Below, in pieces: positions 46,938 through 56,144 of a DNA stretch of 64,000 nucleotides. The stretch is from Paracoccus salipaludis. Its GTDB lineage: Bacteria > Pseudomonadota > Alphaproteobacteria > Rhodobacterales > Rhodobacteraceae. Each line of letters begins with the position of its first letter. Positions within the stretch are counted from its first letter, which is position 1. The position numbers and the translations under genes are program-made. The stretch covers positions 1 to 64,000 of the forward strand of contig NZ_NSJZ01000002.1 of NCBI RefSeq assembly GCF_002287065.1. Reading direction: 5' to 3'. Below the pieces are notes generated by a model. The model saw nothing but the letters and a program-made list of their open reading frames with translations. It did not search any database and was not told the DNA's origin.

Positions 46938-47483
46938 ATGGATGACGGCTTCTGGGTCTTCGGCTACGGCTCGTTGATGTGGGCTCCCGAATTTCCGGTG
47001 GCCGAGTCCGTCATCGCCCAGGCCGATGGCTGGCGGCGCAGCTTCTGCCTGCGGTCCATCCGCCATCGGGGAACCGAGGCTTGCCCCGGCCTCGTGCTGG
47101 GGCTGGAACCCCACCCCGGCCGCGACTGCACGGGCCTGGCCCTGCGGGTCGAGGATTCCCTGTGGCCCGGGGTGATCGCCGCCATCCGCGCCCGCGAACT
47201 CGTGACCGAGGCCTACCGCGAGGCGCTTGTTCCCCTGGCGCTGGCGGACGGCCGCCGGGTCGAGGCCGTGACCTACGTCATGCGCCCCGACCACTGGCAA
47301 TATGCGGCGGGCCTGTCGCCGGACGAGCAGGCGGCGATCATCGCCCTGGCCTGCGGGGGCAGGGGGCCGAACGCCGATTACCTTTACAACACCGTTGCGC
47401 ATCTGGCCCAGCTGGGCATCCCCGACGACGACCTTGCCGATCTTGCCGCCCGGGTGCGTGCGCTGCGGGACGCGGCCGCCTAG
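46938..47483 (+). CDS. ChaC-like gamma-glutamylcyclotransferase
   Basis: 181 residues. The N-terminal substrate-binding motif is FWVFGYGSLMWAPEFPVAE, followed by RRSFCLRSIRHRGTEACPGL and the C-terminal NADYLYNTVAHLAQLGIPDD, which match the ChaC subfamily that cleaves glutathione to 5-oxoproline and Cys-Gly. Start ATG 46938 follows GGAAAGGG. It could lower glutathione levels, linking it in theme to gshA at 56145-57509. Its TAG stop is inside a CTAG shared with the glycosyltransferase gene. Confidence 0.87.
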   Translation: MDDGFWVFGYGSLMWAPEFPVAESVIAQADGWRRSFCLRSIRHRGTEACPGLVLGLEPHPGRDCTGLALRVEDSLWPGVIAAIRARELVTEAYREALVPLALADGRRVEAVTYVMRPDHWQYAAGLSPDEQAAIIALACGGRGPNADYLYNTVAHLAQLGIPDDDLADLAARVRALRDAAA

Positions 47484-48421
47484 CGCGGGTCGAGCAGCCT
47501 GTATTCGTCGGGAAAGCGGCTCAGGTAATCCAGCATCGGCCCCGCCGCCCGCCATTGCCGCAGAAGCGCGCGGCCCAGTCGGCGGCGGTCCGGCCAGTGG
47601 CGGCGGCCCAGCCCCTCGTCGGCGCCGGGCAGGGCGGCATAGGCCGCCCTCCAGCGCAGCGGCACGATCCCCTCGGACCGCTTCAGCCAGGGCTTCTCTG
47701 GCCCGATGAAATGGACAAGGCAGGGGTCCGCCATCGCGGAAAGATGCGCCGAGGCCCAGGTGAACTGCCAGTTCCACAGCGGGCTCATCTCGGCCCAGTT
47801 GCCGCGCAGCACCCCGTTCAGCAGCGCCTGGTCGCGGCCCAGCCCTGCCAGGTGCGTCCGGGCGAAGGCCGCGCAGCGGGCGGCCATGTCCTGTTCCGCC
47901 CAGGCATCCGTATCCACCATCACCACGCCCGCGTTGAAGTAGGGCGCCGCGGGCCAGCCGAGCTTCCTGAAGTCCGGCACCCGCTTGCCCGGTTGCCGCC
48001 ATTGCCGGTTGTCGCGCACGGCCGCCACGGCGCGGCCCCTCATGTCGGCCGCCATCAGCCGCCCCGGATCGCCGCGCTCGAACAGGATGTCGGCGTCCAG
48101 CACCAGGATGCGCCGCCAGCGTCCCTTCAGGGCGCCCGCGAGGAACACGTCCATGTAGGTCGCGACCGAACGCCGGCCATCCAGCGGCAGCGCGGCCTCC
48201 AACCCCGCATCGCGGGCCGCGACATGGCCCACGCCCGCGTCCGTCAGCGCGCCGGCCAGGTCCAGCGGATCGGGAGAGCCGATCAGCACGTCCCAGCCGC
48301 GGCCCGCCCGCGCAAGCTGGCCCGCCACCACCGAGGCATAGGGCAGGTAGCCCGCGTCGCAGGCCACGATCACGGCGCAGTCGGAAAGCTGCCGGAAGCC
48401 CGGCGAGATCACGGCATTCAT
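47480..48421 (-). CDS. Glycosyltransferase family 8-like protein
   Basis: 313 residues from ATG 48421; a TTG at 48457 would add 12 residues without better support. GT-A fold features: SDCAVIVACDAGYLPYASVV at the start, the DXD metal site ILVLDADILFER, YFNAGVVMVDTDAW, GRDQALLNGVL and the GT8 signature HFIGPEKPWLKR. It uses a nucleotide sugar; acceptor unknown. No polysaccharide genes are adjacent. Confidence 0.83.
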   Translation of the reverse strand: MNAVISPGFRQLSDCAVIVACDAGYLPYASVVAGQLARAGRGWDVLIGSPDPLDLAGALTDAGVGHVAARDAGLEAALPLDGRRSVATYMDVFLAGALKGRWRRILVLDADILFERGDPGRLMAADMRGRAVAAVRDNRQWRQPGKRVPDFRKLGWPAAPYFNAGVVMVDTDAWAEQDMAARCAAFARTHLAGLGRDQALLNGVLRGNWAEMSPLWNWQFTWASAHLSAMADPCLVHFIGPEKPWLKRSEGIVPLRWRAAYAALPGADEGLGRRHWPDRRRLGRALLRQWRAAGPMLDYLSRFPDEYRLLDPR

Positions 48422-48510
48422 GCTGCCCGATGTCCACGCGTTGAAACCGAAAGGCAAGCGCGCGCTTTCCCCTCTAACCCTGCCGCAAGCGGCGTGATAG
48501 CGTGAACACC

Positions 48511-50769
48511 ATGGTCCAGATCCCTTCCCGACAGCAGATCCTCGAATGGATCGCAGACAATCCCGACGCCACCGCCAAGCGCGACATCGCCAAGGCCTTC
48601 GGCATCAAGGGCAGCGACCGCATCGAGCTGAAGCGCGTGCTGCGCGAGCTTGAGGACGAGGGCCTGCTGGAACGCCGCCGCCGCCATTACCGCGACCACG
48701 AGAAGCTGCCCCCCGTCAGCGTGGTGGAAATCCTGCCGCCCGACGCGGACGGGGACATCTTCGCCAGGCCGATGGAATGGCAGGGCACCGCCCCCATGCC
48801 GCGCATCTTCTTCGCCCCCCGCAAGGCCGACGCCGCCGTGGGCGCGGGCGAGCGCGTGCTGGTCCGCCTGACCGAGGTCGAGGGCGAGGACTACCAGTAC
48901 CAGGCCCGGCTCATGCGGCGGATCGGCACCGCGCCCCACCGTGTCGTCGGCATCTTCCGCAAGGCGACCGAGGGCGGGCGCATCGTCCCCATCGACAAGG
49001 GCGTGGACCGCGAATGGCGCGTGGCCGCCGACGCCACCCAGGACGCGAAGGACGGCGAACTGGTCGAGGCCGAGCAGGTCGGCTCGCGCAACCGCATCGG
49101 CCTGCCGCAGGCGCGCATCGTGGAACGGCTGGGCGACCCCTCGGCCCCCCGCGCGGTCAGCCTGATCGCCATCCACCAGCACGGCATCCCCGACGACTTC
49201 CCCGACGCCGTGATGGCCGAGGCCGACGCCTCGACCCCCGCCACCATGAAGGGCCGCGAGGACCTGCGCGAACTGCCGCTCGTCACCATCGACCCGGTGG
49301 ACGCCCGCGACCACGACGATGCCGTGGCGGCCATGCCCGACGACGACCCCCGGAACGAAGGCGGCATGATCCTGTGGGTCGCCATCGCGGACGTGGCCCA
49401 CTACGTCCGCCCGCAGTCGGCGCTGGACAAGGAAGCGCGGCACCGGGGCAACTCGACCTATTTCCCCGACCGCGTGGTGCCGATGCTGCCGGACGTGCTG
49501 TCGGGCGACCTCTGTTCGCTGCACGAGGGCGTGGACCGCCCCGTGATCGCCGTCAGGATGCGGATCGACGCGCAGGGCAACAAGATCGGCCACGACTTCC
49601 ACCGCGGCATGATGAACAGCATGGCCTCGCTGTCCTATGAACAGGCGCAGGCAGCGGCCGATGGCACGCCCGACGACCAGGCCGCGCCGCTGATGGACAA
49701 CGTGATCCGGCCCCTGTTCGCGGCCTACGGGCTGCTCAAGGCCGCCCGCGCGCGCCGCCAGCCGCTGGACCTCGACCTGCCGGAACGCCGGATCGAGCTG
49801 ACCCCCGACGGCCGGGTGAAATCCGTGGCCTTCCGCGAACGCTTCGACGCCCACCGGCTGATCGAGGAGTTCATGGTGCTGGCCAACGTCGCCGCCGCCG
49901 AGGAACTGACCCGCCTGCGCCGCCCGCTGCTGTTCCGCGTCCACGAGGAACCCAGCCCCGAAAAGCTGAACGCGCTGCGCGACGTGGCCGAGGCCTCGGG
50001 CTTTGCGCTGGCCAAGGGACAGGTGCTGCAGACGAGCCACCTGAACCGGCTGCTGGCCCAGGCGCAGGGGACGGACTTCGACGAGCTGATCAACGTCAGC
50101 ACCCTGCGCTCGATGACGCAGGCTTACTACAACGCCGAAAACCTCGGCCACTTCGGGCTGGCGCTGAAGAACTACGCCCATTTCACCTCGCCCATCCGCC
50201 GCTATTCCGACCTGATCGTGCACCGCGCGCTGATCTCGGGGCACGGCTGGGGCAAGGACGGGCTGTCCGCGCAGGACATCGAGACGCTGGAGGACACCGC
50301 CCAGCACATCTCGGACACCGAGCGCCGCAGCATGGCGGCGGAACGCGACACGACCGACCGCTACCTGGCCGCCTATCTGGCCGACCGCGTGGGGTCCGAG
50401 TTCACCGGCCGCATCAGCGGCGTCCAGCGCTTCGGCGCCTTCGTCAAGCTGGACGAGACGGGGGCGGACGGGTTGCTGCCCATCCGCGAGATCGGGAACG
50501 AGTATTTCCACTTCGACCGCGACGCGCAGACGTTGGTCGGGTCCGACAGCGGCGTGGTGATCGGCATCGGCCAGCGCGTCACCGTGCGCCTGGCCGAGGC
50601 GATCCCGACCACCGGCGGGCTGACGCTGGAACTGGTGGAACTCGAAGGACGCAGCGTCGCCCGCGGTCCCCAGGGCCGCCGCGGGAAACCCCCGCGCCGC
50701 CGCGACGCGCAAAACGCCAAGGCCGGTGAAGCCCGCGCCCGCAAGCTGCGCCGCATCCGCAAGCGGTGA
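48511..50769 (+). CDS. rnr: Ribonuclease R
   Basis: 752 residues from ATG 48511; a GTG at 48502 would add three. The N-terminal helix-turn-helix domain is QQILEWIADNPDATAKRDIA. Cold-shock domains follow, then the RNB catalytic domain with the Asp cluster TIDPVDARDHDDAVAA and HFTSPIRRYSDLIVHR, an S1 domain (GSEFTGRISGVQRFGAFVKL) and a basic C-terminal tail (RRGKPPRRRDAQNAKAG). It is a processive 3'-5' exoribonuclease that degrades structured RNA. Neither start has a strong ribosome binding site. Confidence 0.94.
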   Translation: MVQIPSRQQILEWIADNPDATAKRDIAKAFGIKGSDRIELKRVLRELEDEGLLERRRRHYRDHEKLPPVSVVEILPPDADGDIFARPMEWQGTAPMPRIFFAPRKADAAVGAGERVLVRLTEVEGEDYQYQARLMRRIGTAPHRVVGIFRKATEGGRIVPIDKGVDREWRVAADATQDAKDGELVEAEQVGSRNRIGLPQARIVERLGDPSAPRAVSLIAIHQHGIPDDFPDAVMAEADASTPATMKGREDLRELPLVTIDPVDARDHDDAVAAMPDDDPRNEGGMILWVAIADVAHYVRPQSALDKEARHRGNSTYFPDRVVPMLPDVLSGDLCSLHEGVDRPVIAVRMRIDAQGNKIGHDFHRGMMNSMASLSYEQAQAAADGTPDDQAAPLMDNVIRPLFAAYGLLKAARARRQPLDLDLPERRIELTPDGRVKSVAFRERFDAHRLIEEFMVLANVAAAEELTRLRRPLLFRVHEEPSPEKLNALRDVAEASGFALAKGQVLQTSHLNRLLAQAQGTDFDELINVSTLRSMTQAYYNAENLGHFGLALKNYAHFTSPIRRYSDLIVHRALISGHGWGKDGLSAQDIETLEDTAQHISDTERRSMAAERDTTDRYLAAYLADRVGSEFTGRISGVQRFGAFVKLDETGADGLLPIREIGNEYFHFDRDAQTLVGSDSGVVIGIGQRVTVRLAEAIPTTGGLTLELVELEGRSVARGPQGRRGKPPRRRDAQNAKAGEARARKLRRIRKR

Positions 50770-50888
50770 GCGCTGGGCGCTGGTGACGCCGGGGGGACCA
50801 TTTCCCCGGCGTCGAAGCGCATGACGAGGCCTTCTCCCCGCGCTCCTGAAGCTTGGCCGGTCGTTTCGAACCCGGTCCGGCCCTGCTG

Positions 50889-50937
50889 TTTCTTCTTCGT
50901 CCAAATATCCCGGGGTCCGGGGCAGCGCCCCGGTCCG
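50889..50937 (-). repeat. Dispersed hairpin repeat, copy B
   Basis: Reads TTTCTTCTTCGTCCAAATAT, then CCCGGGGTCCGGGGCAGC and GCCCCGGTCCGG on the plus strand. It matches copy A (inverted) at all but a couple of positions over about 46 bases. It lies between the 3' ends of rnr and pckA; the remainder of the gap (50770-50953) shows no gene. Confidence 0.8.
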
Positions 50938-50947
50938 GCGGCGCAAT

Positions 50948-50978
50948 GAAAAAGGCCGCCCCTCGCGGGACGGCCCCT
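50948..50978 (-). terminator. Intrinsic terminator of pckA
   Basis: On the minus strand, a 9-bp stem with one mismatch (50967-50975 with 50954-50962) and a 4-base loop is followed by a T run (complement of 50949-50953). It lies about 22 bases past the pckA stop. Confidence 0.8.
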
Positions 50979-50997
50979 TTCGATCCGGGTGTCGGGA

Positions 50998-52593
<1,596 letters not shown>

Positions 52594-52727
52594 GCCGGTG
52601 GTTCCTTGAGTCGAGTTCGCGGCGACCGGCGCGCCTGGGACATGGTCACCCAGACCCTGACGACCCTGGTCTTCGAGCTTGCGATTCAGGTTGACGACGG
52701 TCTGTGCCATGCAGGGAACTCCTTGGA
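52594..52727 (-). repeat. Duplicated pckA translation-start region
   Basis: Upstream of and in frame with pckA. It has a second ribosome binding site AAGGAG (complement of 52719-52724), ATG 52710 and 39 codons beginning [20 protein letters not shown]. The true start region reads [20 protein letters not shown], and the DNA is also similar from the ribosome binding site onward. The two starts are exactly 117 bp apart, so this is a tandem, in-frame duplication that has since diverged. Use of the outer start would add 39 residues to the enzyme. Confidence 0.8.
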
Positions 52728-52803
52728 TCGGGCGCGCTGTGCTTCCGGCCCCTATAACATGGCGGAATGATGAAGATAGACCAACAGCGGCGGCAGTTAG
52801 CGC

Positions 52804-52837
52804 AACCAGCAGTGGTTAGCGTTATCATTGCCGCAAT
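52804..52837. promoter_or_regulatory. Cluster of dyads in the pckA-hprK divergent region
   Basis: The 134-bp gap (52728-52861) is AT-richer than its surroundings. It contains AACCA-GCAG-TGGTT at 52804-52817 and ATTGC-C-GCAAT at 52827-52837, and TGGTTA occurs twice (52813 and 52837 onward). These dyads are candidates for a regulator binding site controlling one or both divergent genes. The regulator is not identified. Confidence 0.45.
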
Positions 52838-52861
52838 GGTTAACTGCGGGGTGGATGCCCC

Positions 52862-53275
52862 GTGACCACGATCCATGCCGGCGCGGTCGGAATCGGGGAT
52901 CGGGGACTTCTGATCCTCGGTCCGTCGGGGGCGGGCAAGTCGGCGCTGGCGCTGGCGCTGATGGGACTGGGCGCGCGGCTCGTGGCGGACGACCGGGTGA
53001 TCCTGCGGGTCGAAGACGGCCGTCTGCTGGCCGATTGCCCGCCGGCGATCCGGGGGCGCATCGAGGCGCGCGGCATCGGCATCCTGCGCGCGGATGCTGC
53101 CGGCCCTGTCCCGCTGGCGCAGGTCGTGGACCTGGGGCGGGCGGAAACCGCGCGACTGCCGCCTTTCCGCACCACCTCCGTCCTGGGGGTGGACCTGCCC
53201 CTTGTGTTGGGGCCGATGGGACCGCATCTTCCATCGGCACTGATGCAGCTGATGCGCGGCGGACGGTGCGACTGA
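52862..53275 (+). CDS. hprK: HPr kinase/phosphorylase, short alphaproteobacterial form
   Basis: 137 residues from GTG 52862, corresponding only to the catalytic C-terminal domain; the N-terminal domain of Firmicutes HprK is absent, as is usual in alphaproteobacteria. Walker A is LGPSGAGKSALALALM, followed by RLVADDRVILR and IRGRIEARGIGIL, the family signature loop. It phosphorylates HPr on the regulatory serine. It heads hprK-rapZ-EIIA-HPr and diverges from pckA. The chvI-chvG pair often found between pckA and hprK in alphaproteobacteria is not here. Confidence 0.9.
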   Translation: MTTIHAGAVGIGDRGLLILGPSGAGKSALALALMGLGARLVADDRVILRVEDGRLLADCPPAIRGRIEARGIGILRADAAGPVPLAQVVDLGRAETARLPPFRTTSVLGVDLPLVLGPMGPHLPSALMQLMRGGRCD

Positions 53276-53308
53276 AGGCCGGGGCAGCCCCGGCGGAAGG
53301 GATGGGCC

Positions 53309-54307
53309 TTGGACAGCGATCCGGCAATGGCAGTCGAGCACGGCCTTGAGCCGCAGGCCCAGCGGCTTGTGCTGATCACCGGCCCGTCTGGCGCAGGGCG
53401 GTCCACCGCGATTCACGCGCTTGAGGACATGGGTTTCGAGGCCATCGACAACCTGCCCCTGTCGCTGATTCCGCGCCTTCTGGACGGCCAGCCGCGCCCC
53501 GTTCCGCTGGCCCTGGGGCTGGACGTGCGCAACCGGGATTTCTCGGCCGGCAACCTGATCGAGCTGATCGACGCACTGACCCGCAACCCCGGTTTCGCGC
53601 CCGAGGTGCTGTATCTGGACTGCGCCACGGAAACGCTGCTGCGGCGCTATTCGGAAACCCGCCGCCGCCATCCGCTGGGCGCGGACAGCACGCCCTCCGA
53701 CGCGATCACCGCCGAGCGCGACCTGCTGGCCCCGGTCCGGGCGCGCGCCGACCTGCTGATCGACACGACCGAGCTGACGCCCCACGACCTGCGGGCGGAA
53801 ATCGCGCGGACCTTCGACCTGCGCGGCGGGCGGGGACTGGCGGTGTCGCTGCAGTCCTTCAGCTACAAGCGGGGGGTGCCGCGCGGGCTCGACATGATGT
53901 TCGACTGCCGCTTCCTGGCGAATCCCCATTGGGAACCGGCGCTGCGGCCCTTTGACGGGCGGGACGCGCCGGTTCAGGATTACGTGACGGCAGATCCCCG
54001 GTTCCGGGCCTTCTTCCAGCAGGTCCGTGACCTTATCTTGTTCCTGCTGCCCGCGCAGGTGGATGAGGGCAAGGCCCATCTGGCGATCGGCTTCGGCTGC
54101 ACCGGAGGACAACATCGTTCCGTCACTTTGGTGGAGCTGATGGCCGACACGCTTGCGAAAGAGGGCTGGCAGGTGTCAAAACGACACCGGGAATTGGAAC
54201 GTCGCGCCTCGGCGCTGCGACCGGCCGACCCGGCCCGCCCAGAACAGCCGGCGGTGTCCGGGGGATCGGCGGGCGGCGTGCCGTTGCGAATGGTGGAAGG
54301 CAGTTGA
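53309..54307 (+). CDS. rapZ: RNase adapter protein RapZ / nucleotide-binding YvcJ
   Basis: 332 residues from TTG 53309 (GGAAGGGATGGG upstream); ATG 53327 is an alternative start. Walker A is [20 protein letters not shown], with [17 protein letters not shown] behind it. The C-terminal domain has [35 protein letters not shown] and the Cys/His motif [20 protein letters not shown]. In enterobacteria RapZ senses glucosamine-6-phosphate and guides RNase E; in alphaproteobacteria the gene sits in the PTS regulatory cluster. It overlaps the EIIA gene by 4 bases. Confidence 0.92.
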   Translation: MDSDPAMAVEHGLEPQAQRLVLITGPSGAGRSTAIHALEDMGFEAIDNLPLSLIPRLLDGQPRPVPLALGLDVRNRDFSAGNLIELIDALTRNPGFAPEVLYLDCATETLLRRYSETRRRHPLGADSTPSDAITAERDLLAPVRARADLLIDTTELTPHDLRAEIARTFDLRGGRGLAVSLQSFSYKRGVPRGLDMMFDCRFLANPHWEPALRPFDGRDAPVQDYVTADPRFRAFFQQVRDLILFLLPAQVDEGKAHLAIGFGCTGGQHRSVTLVELMADTLAKEGWQVSKRHRELERRASALRPADPARPEQPAVSGGSAGGVPLRMVEGS

Positions 54308-54714
54308 TCGGAATCGTCATCGTCGCACATGGGGGGCTGGCGCGTGAGTATGTCGCCGCCGTCCAGCATGTGGTCGGACCGCAGACCGGCCTCCGGGCCG
54401 TCACCATCGAGGACAACCACGACCGCGCCGCCAAGCAGGACGAGATCTGCCAGGCCGCCAACGACGTGGACACCGGCGATGGCGTCGTGATCGTCACGGA
54501 CCTGTTCGGCGGCTCGCCCTCGAACCTGTCGATGCCGGCCTGCCTGCCCGCGCGCCGCCGCATTCTTTACGGCGCCAATCTGCCCATGCTGGTCAAGCTG
54601 GCCAAGTCGCGTCACCTGGCGGTCGAGGACGCCGCCGCGCTGGCTGCCGAGGCCGGACGCAAGTACATCGACTGCTACACCCCCGAGCCTTCTCCGGTCC
54701 GGGCGGCGCTGTGA
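54304..54714 (+). CDS. PTS EIIA component, mannose type
   Basis: 136 residues from TTG 54304, which overlaps the rapZ stop (TTGA). The active-site His9 is in [19 protein letters not shown], and [17 protein letters not shown] is the family loop. No sugar permease domains are nearby, so this is a regulatory, not a transport, EIIA. With HPr and an EI encoded elsewhere it would form the phosphorelay that controls carbon, nitrogen or potassium functions. It is followed by ptsH with a 4-base overlap. Confidence 0.9.
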   Translation: MIGIVIVAHGGLAREYVAAVQHVVGPQTGLRAVTIEDNHDRAAKQDEICQAANDVDTGDGVVIVTDLFGGSPSNLSMPACLPARRRILYGANLPMLVKLAKSRHLAVEDAAALAAEAGRKYIDCYTPEPSPVRAAL

Positions 54715-54986
54715 CCGAGATCAGCCGCGAACTGCGGATCGTCAACGAAAAGGGACTGCACGCCCGCGCCTCGGCCCGCTTCGCCGAGACGGTGGAGCGT
54801 TTCGACGCCCGCGCCGTCGTGGAAAAGGACGGCGAGAAGGTGTCGGGCGATTCTATCATGGGCCTGCTGATGCTGGTCGCGCCGCGCGGCAGCACCATCC
54901 GCGTGACCACCAGCGGCCCCGAGGCCGAGCCGCTGATGCAGGCGCTGGCCGAACTGGTGGACAACTACTTCGGCGAAGGCCGCTGA
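54711..54986 (+). CDS. ptsH: Phosphocarrier protein HPr
   Basis: 91 residues from GTG 54711. The phospho-His17 site is NEKGLHARASARFAE and the HprK target serine is Ser48 in VSGDSIMGLLML, so both control sites are present. It relays phosphate from EI to the EIIA just upstream. It ends the four-gene PTS regulatory cluster. Confidence 0.92.
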   Translation: MTEISRELRIVNEKGLHARASARFAETVERFDARAVVEKDGEKVSGDSIMGLLMLVAPRGSTIRVTTSGPEAEPLMQALAELVDNYFGEGR

Positions 54987-54996
54987 GGGCCGCCCC

Positions 54997-55605
54997 TTGG
55001 CCCGCGACAGCTATCACCACGGCAACCTGCGTCAGGCGCTCGTCGACGCCACCGTTTCGCTGATCGAGGACAAGGGCCCGATGGCCTTCACCCTGGCCGA
55101 GGCCGCGCGCCAGGCAGGCGTCAGCGCCGCCGCCCCTTATCGCCATTTCTCGGGCCGCGAGCAGTTGCTGGAAGAGGTCGCGCGGCAGGGCTTCCTGGAC
55201 TTCGCCGCAAGGCTCGAAGCGGCCTTCGACGAGGGCCGTCCCTCGGCCCTGTCGGCTTTCCTGCGGATGGGGCAGGCCTATCTGGGCTTCGCGGCGGCAA
55301 AGCCGGGCTTCTACATGGCGATGTTCGAATCCGGCATCTCGATCGCGGGAAACGCCGATCTGGCCCTTGCCGCCCAGCAGGCCGAGGCGGCGCTGGTGCG
55401 CGGCGCCGAGGCGCTGTTCGCGCGCCTGCCGGCGGACCGCCGCCCGCCCGCGACCATGGTCGCCAACCACGTCTGGGCCATGTCGCACGGCGTGGTGGAA
55501 CTGTTCGGCCGCGGCCGTCCCGGCGGCCGCAGCCCGATTCCTGCCGACCAGATGCTGGAAAGCGGCCTGCTGATCTATCTGCGCGGCCTCGGCGTCATCG
55601 AGTGA
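54997..55605 (+). CDS. TetR/AcrR-family regulator with WHG domain
   Basis: 202 residues from TTG 54997 (GAGGG 8 bases before). The N-terminal helix-turn-helix is FTLAEAARQAGVSAAAPYRH and the C-terminal ligand domain ends with the WHG-type NHVWAMSHGVVELF. It lies 10 bases after ptsH but probably functions apart from the PTS. The dyad between it and the DUF2852 gene (55653-55676) is a possible target. Ligand and targets are unknown. Confidence 0.87.
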   Translation: MARDSYHHGNLRQALVDATVSLIEDKGPMAFTLAEAARQAGVSAAAPYRHFSGREQLLEEVARQGFLDFAARLEAAFDEGRPSALSAFLRMGQAYLGFAAAKPGFYMAMFESGISIAGNADLALAAQQAEAALVRGAEALFARLPADRRPPATMVANHVWAMSHGVVELFGRGRPGGRSPIPADQMLESGLLIYLRGLGVIE

Positions 55606-55624
55606 AAATCTTGTGGCGAGGGGA

Positions 55625-55653
55625 TTGACGCAGGCCCGGTCCGTTCCAAGATT
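55625..55653 (+). promoter_or_regulatory. Putative promoter of the DUF2852 gene
   Basis: TTGACG at 55625-55630 is a good -35; 17 bases further AAGATT (55648-55653) is a weak -10. The start of the DUF2852 gene is at 55698, which gives a reasonable leader. The overlap with the dyad at 55653-55676 suggests control of this promoter. Confidence 0.4.
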
Positions 55654-55676
55654 GTTAATGTGATTAACATTCACAT
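55653..55676 (+). promoter_or_regulatory. AT-rich operator-like dyads
   Basis: Two overlapping inverted repeats in an otherwise GC-rich region: TGTTAA-TGTGA-TTAACA (55653-55669) and ATGTGA-N7-TCACAT (55658-55676). The second resembles a CRP/FNR-type half-site pair but with one base more between the arms than the CRP consensus. It sits between the TetR gene and the DUF2852 gene and is a candidate binding site for either regulator type. Confidence 0.55.
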
Positions 55677-55697
55677 CAAACCACGGAGCAACCGCCC

Positions 55698-56111
55698 ATG
55701 ATCCCGGCCTACGAACCCCGCAGCTATCCACCCGCCGAGGGCCCCCTCCAGTCCGCCCGCCAGCTTCTGCTGCACGCCCGCGACTGGCTGGACGCACGGG
55801 GCAGGATGGCCTGGCTTGCCGCCATGGTCCTCGGCCTCGTCCTTGCCTGGCCGGTGGGCCTCGCCATCCTCGGTTACATGATCTGGAGCAAACGCATGTT
55901 CGGAACCTGCACCCGCCGCGGCCGCAGCCGCCACGTCCCGGCCTATCGCGACGAAAGCACCGGCAACGCCGCCTTCGACGCCTACCGCGACGAGACGCTG
56001 AAGCGGCTGGAAGACGAGCACCGCGCCTTCCTCGACTTCCTGCAGAAGCTGCGCGACGCCCGCGACAAGGCCGAGTTCGACCAGTTCATGGACGAGCGCC
56101 GCCAGAACTGA
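55698..56111 (+). CDS. DUF2852 membrane protein
   Basis: 137 residues. One central membrane span (MAWLAAMVLGLVLAWPVGLAILGYMIW) follows a short Pro-rich N-terminus. The cytosolic part is basic and ends in a helical segment ETLKRLEDEHRAFLDFLQKL, then RDARDKAEFDQFMDERR. This is the DUF2852 family of alphaproteobacteria, function unknown. It is a single gene with an AT-rich operator-like region in front and a strong bidirectional terminator behind. Confidence 0.85.
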   Translation: MIPAYEPRSYPPAEGPLQSARQLLLHARDWLDARGRMAWLAAMVLGLVLAWPVGLAILGYMIWSKRMFGTCTRRGRSRHVPAYRDESTGNAAFDAYRDETLKRLEDEHRAFLDFLQKLRDARDKAEFDQFMDERRQN

Positions 56112-56115
56112 TGCA

Positions 56116-56144
56116 AAGGGGGCCGGGCTTCCCGGCCCCCCTTT
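56116..56144. terminator. Bidirectional intrinsic terminator
   Basis: A 10-bp or longer stem (56118-56127 with 56131-56140) with a 3-base loop, AAA before and CTTTT after. It lies between the convergent DUF2852 and gshA genes and can act on both. Confidence 0.85.

Noticed and set aside
50855..50885. TTTCGAACCCGG resembling a tRNA T-arm
   Set aside because: No D-arm, anticodon arm or acceptor stem can be folded around it.
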